DNA of 31,268 bases from the NCBI GenBank assembly GCA_023388835.1, contig JAEWFK010000009.1:1-31268 (forward strand). The letters run 5' to 3'. The stretch comes from Pseudomonadota bacterium. Its GTDB lineage: Bacteria; Pseudomonadota; Gammaproteobacteria; Burkholderiales; Burkholderiaceae_B. This document shows positions 13,890-22,020 of the stretch, one piece after another (within the stretch, counting starts at the first letter, position 1; the number at the start of each line of letters is the position of its first letter). Made by a program: the position numbers and the translations under genes. Below the pieces are notes generated by a model. It made no database searches, had not been told where the DNA came from, and worked only from the letters and a program-made list of their open reading frames with translations.

Positions 13890-16800
13890 ATGCGCTTTGC
13901 AGCCATTGATCTTCAGCGTTATGGGCACTTTTCAGACGAGCGCCTGCATTTCCCTCAGCGCGAATGCGACTTCCATCTGATCCTGGGGCGTAACGAAGCA
14001 GGGAAATCCACGCTCAGACAGGCATTCCATGATCTGCTCTTCGGCATCCCCATGACGACTCCGATGAGCTTCCTGCACCCTGGTCCCGAACTCGAGCTTG
14101 GGGCCGTCCTCGCCGGTCCGGCAGGCGAGTTCGCCTTCAGCCGGCGCCGCAAGCGTAACGGCGGTCTTGTCGACGCTAATGGCGAACCCTTGCCGCCCGA
14201 CGCTTTGCATCATTGGCTGGGGGAAGTCAACGAAGCCTTCTACGAACGCATGTTCGGCCTGGACCATCGTCGGTTGGAGCAGGGTGGCCGCGCCATGCTG
14301 CAGGCCGGCGACAATGTCGACTCGGTGCTCTTCCAGGCTGCAGCCGGTGTGTCGGCGCTCAATGGCGTGCTGGACGGCTTGCGGCAGGAAGCCGCGAGCC
14401 TGTGGGCGCCCCGGCGCAGCCGTGATCGCGCATGGTATGCGGCGGCTGATCGCCTGGCTGACGCCGATACCTCGTTGAAGGCGGCCATCGTGCGGCCCTC
14501 GGCCTGGGCCGACGCGCGGCGCGAGAATCGCCGGCTGGAAGAGGCCTACACACAGGCGGAATCCCAGCACGTCAGCCTGCTTGCCCAGGTGCGCGAACTC
14601 GAGCGCCTGCGCCGGAGCGCGCCGCTGATGGCGCAGATCCGACAATATGAAGCAGCGCTGGCTGAAAGCGGCCGCGGTGAAAGCCGCCACGGCGAAAGCG
14701 ATGACGGCGAAAGCCGCTGCACGGAAGGTGGCGACGGTACTGCCGCCCAGCAAACAGGCGCGGCACCAGCGCTTCTGCTCCACGAGGCCGAAATCCTCCG
14801 TTTGGGAGAGCTGCGCACGCGGGTGGCCGAGCACCGTGTCGAGATCGGAAGCTGTACCGCCCGCATCCAGCTATTGTGGGACCGGCTTGCGCAAGCGCTG
14901 CGCCGGCTGGGGCAGCCTGTCCCCGCTGCCGACGCTGTCCACCTTGATACGCTCGTCGACAAACTTCCCGCGCGTCCTTTACGTCGCGAGATCGAACATC
15001 TTCTGCAGGAAGGGCGGGAGCTCAGCGCGCAGCGGGACGCAGCGGCACAGGCGCTGGAAGAACGCCGGGCAGAGGCAGAGCGTCTGGCGGCAGAAATAAA
15101 TGGCCTGCCTGCCGTATCGCTGAGCCTCGACTTGCGCAGCGCGCTGAATGCCGCCACATCAGCCGGGGATATTGTCCACTTGCGAGAGGCTGCCAGACAC
15201 CGTGCCGAACAGGAGCGGGCCACTCTGATGAGGCGTCTGCTTGCCCTGACCCAGCCGGATATCGTTCCGCCTTCGGATCCCTCAGAGGCCGTGGAGTGGC
15301 TGGCACGCATGGAAGCCTGGCAGGCCGGTACGCTTGGCGAGCAGATTCAACGGCGCCAGCGGCTGCAAGCCGAGATCGACACCTTGGACAAGCGCCTGCG
15401 TGAGGCAACCCTCGAAACCCGGGCGGCTCATGTGGAGCTTGAGCAATTCCGCCGCTCGCATCAGGCGGTATCGCGCGATGAGGTCATGGCCGCCCGGAGG
15501 GAGCGCGACACCCTGTGGAAGACCTTGTCTACGGCGGGCCGCTTTGATGACACGCAGGCAGATCGTTACTTGATCCTGACGCAGCATGCCGACAATCTTG
15601 CAGACCTTCATTTGCAGGCGGTGGGCGATGCGGCACGTTTGCAGGCGCTGCAGCATGACAGCGAGAGGCAGGAGTCCATGCTTGAAGGCTTGGGCGAGTC
15701 GCTGGCGCAGGCGCAGGGCTTCTTCCGGCAGCACGAGGCCGAATGGGTACAGGCTTGCCTGCAACGCCGCCTGCCCGCCTTGCCACCAGCGGATCTGCAG
15801 GGCTGGCTCGCCAGCCGTGAAGCAGCGCTCCAGGCGTCGGAACGCCTGGCATCCGCCGAGAGCGAAACATCCTCGTTGGCCGCGCGCCATGATCGCCTTG
15901 TGAAAGGCCTGGTCGCCGCGCTGGCTGATGAAGGCCGCACACCGCCGGAGGATTCGTCGCTCGAGTCCGTCTGCGAAAGCGCAAGGGCCTGGCTGCATCA
16001 GGCAGAACAGGCGCAGGCGCGGCGCGAGGCCATGGTCGAGCAGCTCACGCGTATCGGGCTCCTGCTACCCGCATTGCAAAGCGAGCGGGAACGCTGCGAA
16101 GCGCGGCACGCCGAATGGCGGGGCCGCCGCCATGATGTTCTTGGGCGCGCCGGCTTGCCTGCCGACGCCGAACCGGCCTATGTCCACGAGGCCCTGGCCC
16201 TTCTGGCCGATGCTGACGAGTTGGCGGGCGAACTGCGCGACTGCCAGGAGCAACGCACGCAGATGGCAGCAGAGGTCGAGCGTTATGGAAGCGCGGCGGC
16301 CGGGCTCGCCCGGCAGCTGCACGACCGGGAATTTCTTCCGGATGCCGTCGACACTCACGTACGGCGATGGAAGAGCGAACTTGATGCTGCCCGCATGGCA
16401 CAGCGGGCTCGTGAGGAAGCAAATGCGCGGCTCGCCGACCTCAATGAACGCTTGCTGCTCGAAGGGGAAGGGCGCTCTCGACTCGAGATCGAAGCCGAAC
16501 TCGCTGTAATCGACATATCTACATTGGCTATACGGGCCGATGCATTGGCCGCCGAGCTCGAGCAGGCCGCTGGGGCGCGCAGCCGCCTGGCGGTGGAGTG
16601 CGAGCAGGCACGGCAGGCTCTTGAAGCCATCTCTGGCGGGGATGCCGCCGCTCAGGCGGAAGCGCGACGCCAGGAGGCTCTGGCCGATATGGGAGAGATC
16701 GCCGAGCGCTACATTCAGCTGCACGCGCAGTATCGCCTGCTGGAAGGAGTCATGGAACGTTATCGCGAGCGCCGCCAGGGGCCGCTGCTGGCGCGCGCGG

Positions 16801-17174
16801 GAACGCTGTTCTCAGCCCTGACCTTGGGCGCCCACGCCGGGCTGGTGGTGGACAGCGAAGAAGCTTCGCTGCATGCCAGGCGGACCGACGGGAAACTGGT
16901 GCCGCTCGACGGCCTGAGCGACGGCACTCGCGACCAGCTATACCTGGCCTTGCGCCTGGCGGCGCTTGAACTTTACCTGGACAGCGCGCCGCCGCTGCCT
17001 TTCATCGCTGATGATTTGTTTGTGAATTACGATGATCGGCGCGCAGTTGCCGGCCTTCGCCAGCTCGCTTCGGTGGCCGCGCGCACTCAGGTCGTGTTCC
17101 TCACCCATCACGCCCACATGGTCGACCTCGCCCATGAAGCGATGGATGGTGCTGTGCATGTAATCGAACTGTAG
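13890..17174 (+). CDS. YhaN-like giant coiled-coil AAA ATPase (SbcC/Rad50-type)
   Basis: At 1094 residues this is the largest gene in the window. The N-terminal half-site has Walker A GRNEAGKST (33-41). The C-terminal half-site has signature LSDGTRDQLYLALR (from about 1009), Walker B LPFIADDLF (about 1036-1044) and FLTHHAHMVDLA. The 700-odd residues between are Glu/Gln/Arg/Leu-rich and mostly coiled coil, as in Rad50/SbcC and YhaN. It should pair with the upstream phosphoesterase in a DNA-processing complex. ATG 13890 has GGGGAG upstream and follows the partner's stop by one base. The frame is open back to 13737, but that part overlaps the nuclease gene and is spurious. A pentapeptide-repeat insertion occurs near residues 258-282. 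Confidence 0.9.
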   Translation: MRFAAIDLQRYGHFSDERLHFPQRECDFHLILGRNEAGKSTLRQAFHDLLFGIPMTTPMSFLHPGPELELGAVLAGPAGEFAFSRRRKRNGGLVDANGEPLPPDALHHWLGEVNEAFYERMFGLDHRRLEQGGRAMLQAGDNVDSVLFQAAAGVSALNGVLDGLRQEAASLWAPRRSRDRAWYAAADRLADADTSLKAAIVRPSAWADARRENRRLEEAYTQAESQHVSLLAQVRELERLRRSAPLMAQIRQYEAALAESGRGESRHGESDDGESRCTEGGDGTAAQQTGAAPALLLHEAEILRLGELRTRVAEHRVEIGSCTARIQLLWDRLAQALRRLGQPVPAADAVHLDTLVDKLPARPLRREIEHLLQEGRELSAQRDAAAQALEERRAEAERLAAEINGLPAVSLSLDLRSALNAATSAGDIVHLREAARHRAEQERATLMRRLLALTQPDIVPPSDPSEAVEWLARMEAWQAGTLGEQIQRRQRLQAEIDTLDKRLREATLETRAAHVELEQFRRSHQAVSRDEVMAARRERDTLWKTLSTAGRFDDTQADRYLILTQHADNLADLHLQAVGDAARLQALQHDSERQESMLEGLGESLAQAQGFFRQHEAEWVQACLQRRLPALPPADLQGWLASREAALQASERLASAESETSSLAARHDRLVKGLVAALADEGRTPPEDSSLESVCESARAWLHQAEQAQARREAMVEQLTRIGLLLPALQSERERCEARHAEWRGRRHDVLGRAGLPADAEPAYVHEALALLADADELAGELRDCQEQRTQMAAEVERYGSAAAGLARQLHDREFLPDAVDTHVRRWKSELDAARMAQRAREEANARLADLNERLLLEGEGRSRLEIEAELAVIDISTLAIRADALAAELEQAAGARSRLAVECEQARQALEAISGGDAAAQAEARRQEALADMGEIAERYIQLHAQYRLLEGVMERYRERRQGPLLARAGTLFSALTLGAHAGLVVDSEEASLHARRTDGKLVPLDGLSDGTRDQLYLALRLAALELYLDSAPPLPFIADDLFVNYDDRRAVAGLRQLASVAARTQVVFLTHHAHMVDLAHEAMDGAVHVIEL
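14661..14735 (+). repeat. 15-base tandem repeat encoding G-E-S-x-x units
   Basis: Four consecutive 15-base units (14661-14675, 14676-14690, 14691-14705, 14706-14720) share a GGYGAAAGC core. A fifth, decayed unit runs to 14735. They encode AESGR, GESRH, GESDD, GESRC and TEGGD inside the coiled-coil ATPase, about residues 258-282. The unit length is a multiple of three, so copy changes keep the frame. Confidence 0.85.
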
Positions 17175-17225
17175 CGCGGCCGACTCCGCCAACCCGCCGC
17201 CGCGGGCGCCGCGCGGGTCCTCATC

Positions 17226-18161
17226 TCAACCGATCAAGGCAATCACAATGCTGATTGTGAAGAAAGAAAGGCCTGTGCAAAGCAACAACGTGGCTGAGCA
17301 GCGGTCTTCCAAGCCATAGCGCATGCCCAGAATAGGGAAAATGCTCAGCATGGGCGAGGCGGCGAAGATGAGGCCAGCCTTGCGCAAAGTGGGATCAAGC
17401 CCGGGGAAAAGCAGCAGGGCCAACGCCGTCAGTGCCGGATGCAAGACCAGTTTGCCGGCCGATATGCTACCCGCATCGGCCAGCATCCCGGTGGGCCGCA
17501 AGCCGTGCAGGTTGCCTCCCACAGCGAACAGCGCGACCGGCGCAGCGGCCAGGGCCAGCATGTCGACCACGCGCAGCGCAACGTCCGGCAGCGGGATCTC
17601 GAATCCCGACAGCAACAAGCCCGCGGAAATCGCAATCAGCAGCGGGCTGCGCGCCAGCCGCTTCAAAGTGATGCCCAGGCGGGCGACGAAACGCAGCTCC
17701 GCCTGTTTGCCGCCTGCGTCGGCGATCGCCACCGCCAGAGGAATCATCAGCATGCTCTCGACCATGATGGTCATTGCCACGGCCCGCGAAGCCGGTTCTG
17801 TCCCCAACACCATGGCGCAGATCGATACCCCGATGAAACCGCTGTTTGATGACGACATGCCCAGGCCCGCCATGCTGCTTTCCGCCACGCTGGCTTTGCG
17901 GAATCGCCGGTAGATCAGCATACCCAGCGTGAAGAGCACTGCCGAGGCCAAGGCATAAGCCATGAGAAAGTCGACGTCGAAGGACGTCTGCAAGGGCTTG
18001 TTCGCCATTCCGCTCACGATGAGCGCGGGCAGGGCGATGGTGATCACGAAGAGCCCCATGCCGCGAGTTGTCTCCCGGCTTACGAGGCCCGTCATGACGG
18101 ACACATAGCCCAAGATGATCAGGATGAAAATGGGGGCGGTAGTGGAAAGGATGTGCGACAT
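17226..18161 (-). CDS. AEC-family (auxin efflux carrier-like) transporter
   Basis: A 311-residue membrane protein of about ten predicted helices in two five-helix halves. The first half includes SHILSTTAPIFILIILGYVS and GLFVITIALPALIVSGMA, and the second ends with LLLCTGLSFFTISIVIALIG. The conserved NSGFIGVSI stretch and the proline break PMLSIFPILG are typical of the family, which moves small organic acids such as malate or malonate in bacteria. The chosen start is ATG 18161 (MSHILS), which gives normal length; the frame is open to 18227. It is divergent from an ABC operon and convergent with the coiled-coil ATPase. Substrate is unknown. Confidence 0.88.
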   Translation of the reverse strand: MSHILSTTAPIFILIILGYVSVMTGLVSRETTRGMGLFVITIALPALIVSGMANKPLQTSFDVDFLMAYALASAVLFTLGMLIYRRFRKASVAESSMAGLGMSSSNSGFIGVSICAMVLGTEPASRAVAMTIMVESMLMIPLAVAIADAGGKQAELRFVARLGITLKRLARSPLLIAISAGLLLSGFEIPLPDVALRVVDMLALAAAPVALFAVGGNLHGLRPTGMLADAGSISAGKLVLHPALTALALLLFPGLDPTLRKAGLIFAASPMLSIFPILGMRYGLEDRCSATLLLCTGLSFFTISIVIALIG

Positions 18162-18266
18162 CGGTGTAGGACCATTGGCGCGTGGCGGCAATACGGAATT
18201 GTACGCTGCGGCATTTTCCTCTCTCATATTTACGCGGGTAATAAGTAAAGAGGAGAAAATTGGTTC

Positions 18267-18287
18267 ATTCCGTATAAGGACCGGAAT
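18267..18287. promoter_or_regulatory. Inverted repeat in the divergent AEC/ABC promoter region
   Basis: ATTCCG (18267-18272) and CGGAAT (18282-18287) form a perfect inverted repeat with nine bases between, 50 bases before the ABC ATPase start. TTGGTT (18260-18265) could be its -35. This has the size of a dimeric regulator operator, but no regulator gene is adjacent and the assignment is tentative. Confidence 0.35.
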
Positions 18288-18337
18288 ACAGTGTGGGCAT
18301 CAACAGGCCTTCTCACATTGGCACACGAGCCACACTC

Positions 18338-19144
18338 ATGAAGTTCTCTTTCCAGAATATCCAGAAATCCTTCTCCCATCTGCGCGTTATCGAAGAATTC
18401 AGCCGTGAGATCGACGACGGCGAGCTGGTGGCCCTGGTCGGGCCATCCGGCTGCGGGAAATCCACGCTGCTGCACATGGCGGCCGGCCTGGAGCGCCCAA
18501 GCGCCGGCCGGCTGTTGGCCGACGGCAAGGCGATACGTGGGCCGCACCCCGAACGCACGCTGATGTTTCAGGAAAACGCCCTTTATCCATGGCTTACCCT
18601 CGAACAGAACGTAGGGCTGGCGCTTGAATTCCAGGGCGTCGACAAGCGCAAGGCCCGCGAACAGGCGCGAGAATGGCTCGCGAAGGTAAAGCTGGCCGGC
18701 TTCGAAGAGTATTTCCCCAAACAGGTCTCCGGCGGCATGCGCCAGCGCACGGCGCTCGCGCGCGCCTTTATTTCGCAGCCCCAGGCCTTGCTGCTCGATG
18801 AGCCCTTCGGCGCACTCGACGCGCTGACCCGCATGACCTTGCAAGATGCCCTGCGCGAACTGATTCGCGAGGTCTCTCCCACCGTGCTGCTGGTCACGCA
18901 CGACGTCGACGAGGCCCTGTTCCTGGCCGACCGCATTCTGGTCTTCAGCGCCCGGCCGGCAACTGTGCTCAAGGAGTTCAATCTGGCCCACCGCAGCAAA
19001 TCGCACGATCTTTCCGAATTCGCTCCCATGCGGCGTGAGATTTTGGGCTTGCTCGGCATCCAGGCCGACGCCGATGCCGATGCCGCAGGATCGCAACAAG
19101 GCGCTGACACCGTTATCTATTCCACCGAGGAAGTCGCAGTATGA
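18338..19144 (+). CDS. Nitrate/sulfonate/taurine-type ABC transporter ATPase
   Basis: This 268-residue ATPase has Walker A GPSGCGKST, signature VSGGMRQRTALARAF, Walker B ALLLDEPFGALD and switch LLVTHDVDEALFLADR. The wording of the last two is typical of SsuB/TauB/NrtD importers. The ATG at 18338 begins where similarity begins (MKFSFQNIQKSF); the frame is open 45 bases upstream. Upstream ribosome-binding bases are weak. The C-terminus carries a short Ala/Asp repeat (ADADADAAG). The stop overlaps the next gene's ATG as ATGA. Together with the downstream binding protein and permease it forms one importer. Confidence 0.93.
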   Translation: MKFSFQNIQKSFSHLRVIEEFSREIDDGELVALVGPSGCGKSTLLHMAAGLERPSAGRLLADGKAIRGPHPERTLMFQENALYPWLTLEQNVGLALEFQGVDKRKAREQAREWLAKVKLAGFEEYFPKQVSGGMRQRTALARAFISQPQALLLDEPFGALDALTRMTLQDALRELIREVSPTVLLVTHDVDEALFLADRILVFSARPATVLKEFNLAHRSKSHDLSEFAPMRREILGLLGIQADADADAAGSQQGADTVIYSTEEVAV

Positions 19145-20133
19145 AATTCATCCGTATGCTGATCCCCGCCCTGGCGCTTGCGTTTGCCGGCCAGGCCTTT
19201 GCCGCAGAGAAGCTGCGTGTGGGCTATCTGCGCGTCATGGATGACGCCCAGGCCATCGCCGCTTACGAGGGCCGCTTCTACGAGAAGCACGGTCTCGATG
19301 TGGAACTCGTGGAATTCAAGTCCGGCACGGATCTGATCAAGGCCATAGTGGGGGGGCAACTCGATACCGGTGTTCTGGGCTTCACCAACGCAGCATCGTG
19401 GTCTTCCCGCGGCGCGGACCTGAAGGTCGTCGGCGGTGCCCAGCATGGTTACCACGCCATTGTTGCGCGAGACGAAGCCAACATCACCAAGGTGGCGGAT
19501 CTGAAAGGCAAGACTCTGGCTTCCCAGAAGGAAGGCAGTACGGCCGACACTGTCCTGCGGGGCGTGGTGCTCAAGAACGCCGGCCTGGCGCAAGGCGACG
19601 TCAACGTCATGGGCGTGAGCCCGCAGGTGGCGGTGCAATCGCTGGTAGGCAACCGTGTCGATGCCGCCTTCTTGTTCGAACCACAAGCCAGCATCGCGAA
19701 ACTGGTGGCGCCCGTCAAGCAAATCTACGAGATCGGCCAGGAGTGGCCTTTCCCCTGCATGGTGGTGATTACCTCCGGCGAGGTGCTGAAGGATCGCAAA
19801 GAAGTCGTCTGGAAGTCGCTTGATGCCCAGCGCGAGGCCATCGAACTGTTGCAGAACCAGCCCGATGAAGCGGCAAAGTTGATTGCATCCTACTTTATTG
19901 CCGAGCCGACGCTGAAGACACGGGACGGCAAGGAGATTCCGCGCGAGGAAGTCATTCGCGAAGCCATCAAGACCCAGACTTTCAGCCCGATTCTCACGCC
20001 GCAAGAGATCGATCGCATGCAGGAAATCGCCGACATCATGCAAGCACAAGGTTCTCTCAAGACTCGCGATGGCACGCCATTCGACGTGACCCAGATCGTC
20101 GACCTGGAATGGCAGAAGGAGCGCCAGCTCTGA
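19141..20133 (+). CDS. Periplasmic binding protein, SsuA/THI5-like (NMT1 family)
   Basis: A 330-residue secreted protein. The signal peptide MKFIRMLIPALALAFAGQAF leads to likely cleavage after AFA, leaving AEKLRVGYLRV. The family marks are FYEKHGLDVELVEF, the loop GQLDTGVLGFTNAAS, and DLKGKTLASQKEGSTAD. Such proteins bind nitrate, sulfonates, taurine, pyrimidine precursors or aromatic acids, and the ligand here is open. It is translationally coupled to the ATPase gene (ATGA). A 153-base gap with a terminator-like hairpin separates it from the permease, a layout that would favour high binding-protein expression. The 494-codon ORF on the other strand is a shadow. Confidence 0.92.
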   Translation: MKFIRMLIPALALAFAGQAFAAEKLRVGYLRVMDDAQAIAAYEGRFYEKHGLDVELVEFKSGTDLIKAIVGGQLDTGVLGFTNAASWSSRGADLKVVGGAQHGYHAIVARDEANITKVADLKGKTLASQKEGSTADTVLRGVVLKNAGLAQGDVNVMGVSPQVAVQSLVGNRVDAAFLFEPQASIAKLVAPVKQIYEIGQEWPFPCMVVITSGEVLKDRKEVVWKSLDAQREAIELLQNQPDEAAKLIASYFIAEPTLKTRDGKEIPREEVIREAIKTQTFSPILTPQEIDRMQEIADIMQAQGSLKTRDGTPFDVTQIVDLEWQKERQL

Positions 20134-20241
20134 ACCCGCTAGGGAACAGCGCTGCGGCCGCCGGCCGCGCGGCGTGCCGGCTCGCACGACAGCTTGCGTC
20201 CAAGCAGGCATAAGGCGCAGCGTCCACCACATCATGAACAG

Positions 20242-20268
20242 GCGGCCGGTCGCATACCGGCCGCTTTT
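20242..20268 (+). terminator. Terminator-like hairpin inside the ABC operon
   Basis: A perfect nine-base stem, GCGGCCGGT (20242-20250) with ACCGGCCGC (20256-20264), surrounds the loop CGCAT and is followed by TTTT. It lies 18 bases before the permease start. It probably causes partial termination, lowering permease relative to binding protein. A second GC-rich palindrome (20154-20168) lies just after the binding-protein stop. Confidence 0.7.
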
Positions 20269-20286
20269 ACCGTTTCGAAGCATTGA

Positions 20287-21060
20287 ATGAGTACACAAAA
20301 GAGATTGACCGGCCCGCTCAAGAAAGCGGCCATGGTGGTGGCGGTGTTCGCCATCCTGCTGGTGTGGCAGGCCGCAGCCTGGTCGCTGCCCGACTTTCTG
20401 ATGCCGGACGTGCCGTCCGTCATCGTGCGCCTGTGGGAAGACATCCAGTCTGGCGACTTCCGGGCGGCGCTGACCGGCAGCCTGACCCGTCTGGGCTTCG
20501 GTTATGGCTTCGCTCTGCTGTTTGGCGTCGGCTTCGGACTGATCGGGGCCTTGTTGTTCTTCTTTCGGGAAGTGCTCAAGAACGCGATCATCATCCTGCA
20601 ATCGATTCCTTCCATTGCCTGGGTGCCGCTGTTTCTCATCATGATGGGCTTTGGCAACGTGCCCATCATCGTCGTCATTGCACTTTCGGCTTTTTTCCCT
20701 GCGGCGCTATCGGTGATGAACGCCACCGAAAGCGTGCTGGCCGTGCATGTTTCGGCGGCGAGAGTCATGGGCGCGAGCCGTTGGGACATGGTGCGCCGGG
20801 TCTACCTGCCGGCGGTCATGCCCGAACTGATTACCGGAGCACAGTTGGCGTTCGGCAACGCGTGGCGCGCGCTGATCTCCGCCGAGATGCTGATCGGCTT
20901 CGGTCAAGGGTTGGGGCGTACCCTGGCCTATGCGGGCGAAACGGCCGACATGCTGGGCGTGATGTCCAATATTCTGACCATCGCCATCCTGGCTACCCTG
21001 ATCGATCAGGTCTTGTTGGAAAACCTCAAGCGCAAGGTGTTGCGTTATCAATATGTCTAG
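20287..21060 (+). CDS. Nitrate/sulfonate/taurine-type ABC transporter permease
   Basis: A 257-residue inner-membrane permease of the SsuC/TauC type with about six membrane helices, from AAMVVAVFAILLVWQAAAW to the C-terminus. The EAA loop SAARVMGASRWDMVRRVYLP and the helix IILQSIPSIAWVPLFLIMMG are close to the family pattern. It follows the binding-protein gene after a gap containing a hairpin and T run, but the direction and family leave little doubt that it belongs to the same importer. The ribosome-binding site is weak (GAAG at short distance). Its last eight bases overlap the start of the next gene. Confidence 0.93.
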   Translation: MSTQKRLTGPLKKAAMVVAVFAILLVWQAAAWSLPDFLMPDVPSVIVRLWEDIQSGDFRAALTGSLTRLGFGYGFALLFGVGFGLIGALLFFFREVLKNAIIILQSIPSIAWVPLFLIMMGFGNVPIIVVIALSAFFPAALSVMNATESVLAVHVSAARVMGASRWDMVRRVYLPAVMPELITGAQLAFGNAWRALISAEMLIGFGQGLGRTLAYAGETADMLGVMSNILTIAILATLIDQVLLENLKRKVLRYQYV

Positions 21061-21949
21061 TTCCTTCACCCGCCTTGAAGGGGCCCGCGTGTTGAAGCCG
21101 CTGGCGTCCCTTGTTTTCTCCATCGCCGTCATCGCGCCGCAAGCTGCGATGATCGCGCCGCAAGCTGCGATGGCGGGGCAGGGGGCTGCAGCGGCGCCCG
21201 CCAACTTTGCGTCAAAAGCAGGGTCCGGCATCGCAGCCGAGATGCTGACACTGGGCATGCCCTACGTGGTACCGGCCCATGTGCCCGGCTCCAAAGTCCG
21301 CACGCCCGAGGGCCTCGCGCCCTTGCTGGCCGAGCGGCTCGGTCGAGAGCTGCCTTTGCAGGCGGTGCGTGTTTCGGGCGGCGTATACCGAAGCGTTGAA
21401 GGCTCGGGCGACGGTGCTCATGTCGATGCCTTGCTCGTGCCGCTGGATGCCGGCCAGATCGTGGACAATGACAAGATCATCATTCCCACCGGTTATCGCG
21501 CAGGCATCATGGCCATCATGCGTACCGACACCGATATCCGCGGTTGGGAAGACCTGCGGGGCCGCACAGTCTGCCTGGCGGAGGGCAGCGGCCTGGCCGG
21601 TCGCATGCAGCAACGCTGGGGCGCCATCGAGAAAGTATTTCGCGCTCCCGCAGACGCCTTGCTGGACCTTCGCATAGGCGGATGCGACGCGGCCGTGCAC
21701 GACAGCACCATGCTGAAGGCCTTGCTGGCATTTCCCGAATGGAAGAAATTTTCCGCACAGCTGCCTGTGCAGCGAGAGCGCGATCTGGCCTTCGTGCTCT
21801 CGAAGAATGATCGCAAGCTCGCGGACGCCATGCATTCGAAAGTGGGCGAATGGCGCAGACACGAATTGCTGGCAAAGCTCACGGAACAAAGCGCGCGCGA
21901 CATCGCCTTCGAAGTGTATATGGACCAGGAAGTCCCGGACTGTCACTAG
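21053..21949 (+). CDS. Second periplasmic binding-protein-like protein at the end of the ABC operon
   Basis: This 298-residue protein has a basic N-terminus, a hydrophobic core (LASLVFSIAVIAP) and a predicted cleavage after MAMA-like AAMAG, so it is probably exported. The mature part resembles family 3 extracellular binding proteins: TPEGLAPLLAERLGRELPLQ, DIRGWEDLRGRTVCLAEGSG and GGCDAAVHDSTMLKALL. Two cysteines (in TVCLAEG and GGCDAAV) could pair. It overlaps the permease by eight bases, so it is translationally coupled, yet the operon already has a binding protein. Its role, whether second ligand, co-receptor or trimming of specificity, is unknown. The signal region carries an exact 21-base duplication. 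Confidence 0.8.
   Translation: MSSSFTRLEGARVLKPLASLVFSIAVIAPQAAMIAPQAAMAGQGAAAAPANFASKAGSGIAAEMLTLGMPYVVPAHVPGSKVRTPEGLAPLLAERLGRELPLQAVRVSGGVYRSVEGSGDGAHVDALLVPLDAGQIVDNDKIIIPTGYRAGIMAIMRTDTDIRGWEDLRGRTVCLAEGSGLAGRMQQRWGAIEKVFRAPADALLDLRIGGCDAAVHDSTMLKALLAFPEWKKFSAQLPVQRERDLAFVLSKNDRKLADAMHSKVGEWRRHELLAKLTEQSARDIAFEVYMDQEVPDCH
21131..21172 (+). repeat. Exact 21-base tandem duplication in a signal peptide
   Basis: The 21 bases at 21131-21151 are repeated without change at 21152-21172. They encode IAPQAAM twice in a row, at the end of the hydrophobic core and cleavage region of the second binding-protein-like gene. Perfect identity suggests a recent slippage event; the frame is kept. Confidence 0.95.
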
Positions 21950-22020
21950 CAAGAGCCAAACAGGCGCCGTACTGATGGGTGGGCCTTACAATACGGGATC
22001 CTGACAATCGATTCCCGCCC

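Noticed and set aside
17192..17218. GC-rich hairpin between the coiled-coil ATPase and AEC genes (ACCCGC and GCGGGT arms)
   Set aside because: Short arms, a long loop and no T run on either side. It is not convincing as a terminator.
18248..18277. AGAGGAG followed by TTG and five codons to TAA, resembling a leader peptide
   Set aside because: Only five codons with a non-ATG start and no codon bias to suggest attenuation. The bases more likely belong to the promoter.
19062..19086. Short GCCGAT-type repeat near the end of the ABC ATPase gene
   Set aside because: It encodes a few alternating Ala/Asp residues in a variable tail; too short to be meaningful.
19117..20601. A 494-codon open frame on the minus strand
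   Set aside because: It is antisense to the binding-protein gene and part of the permease gene, has His/Gln-rich low-complexity composition and no family motif. GC-rich third positions create such frames.
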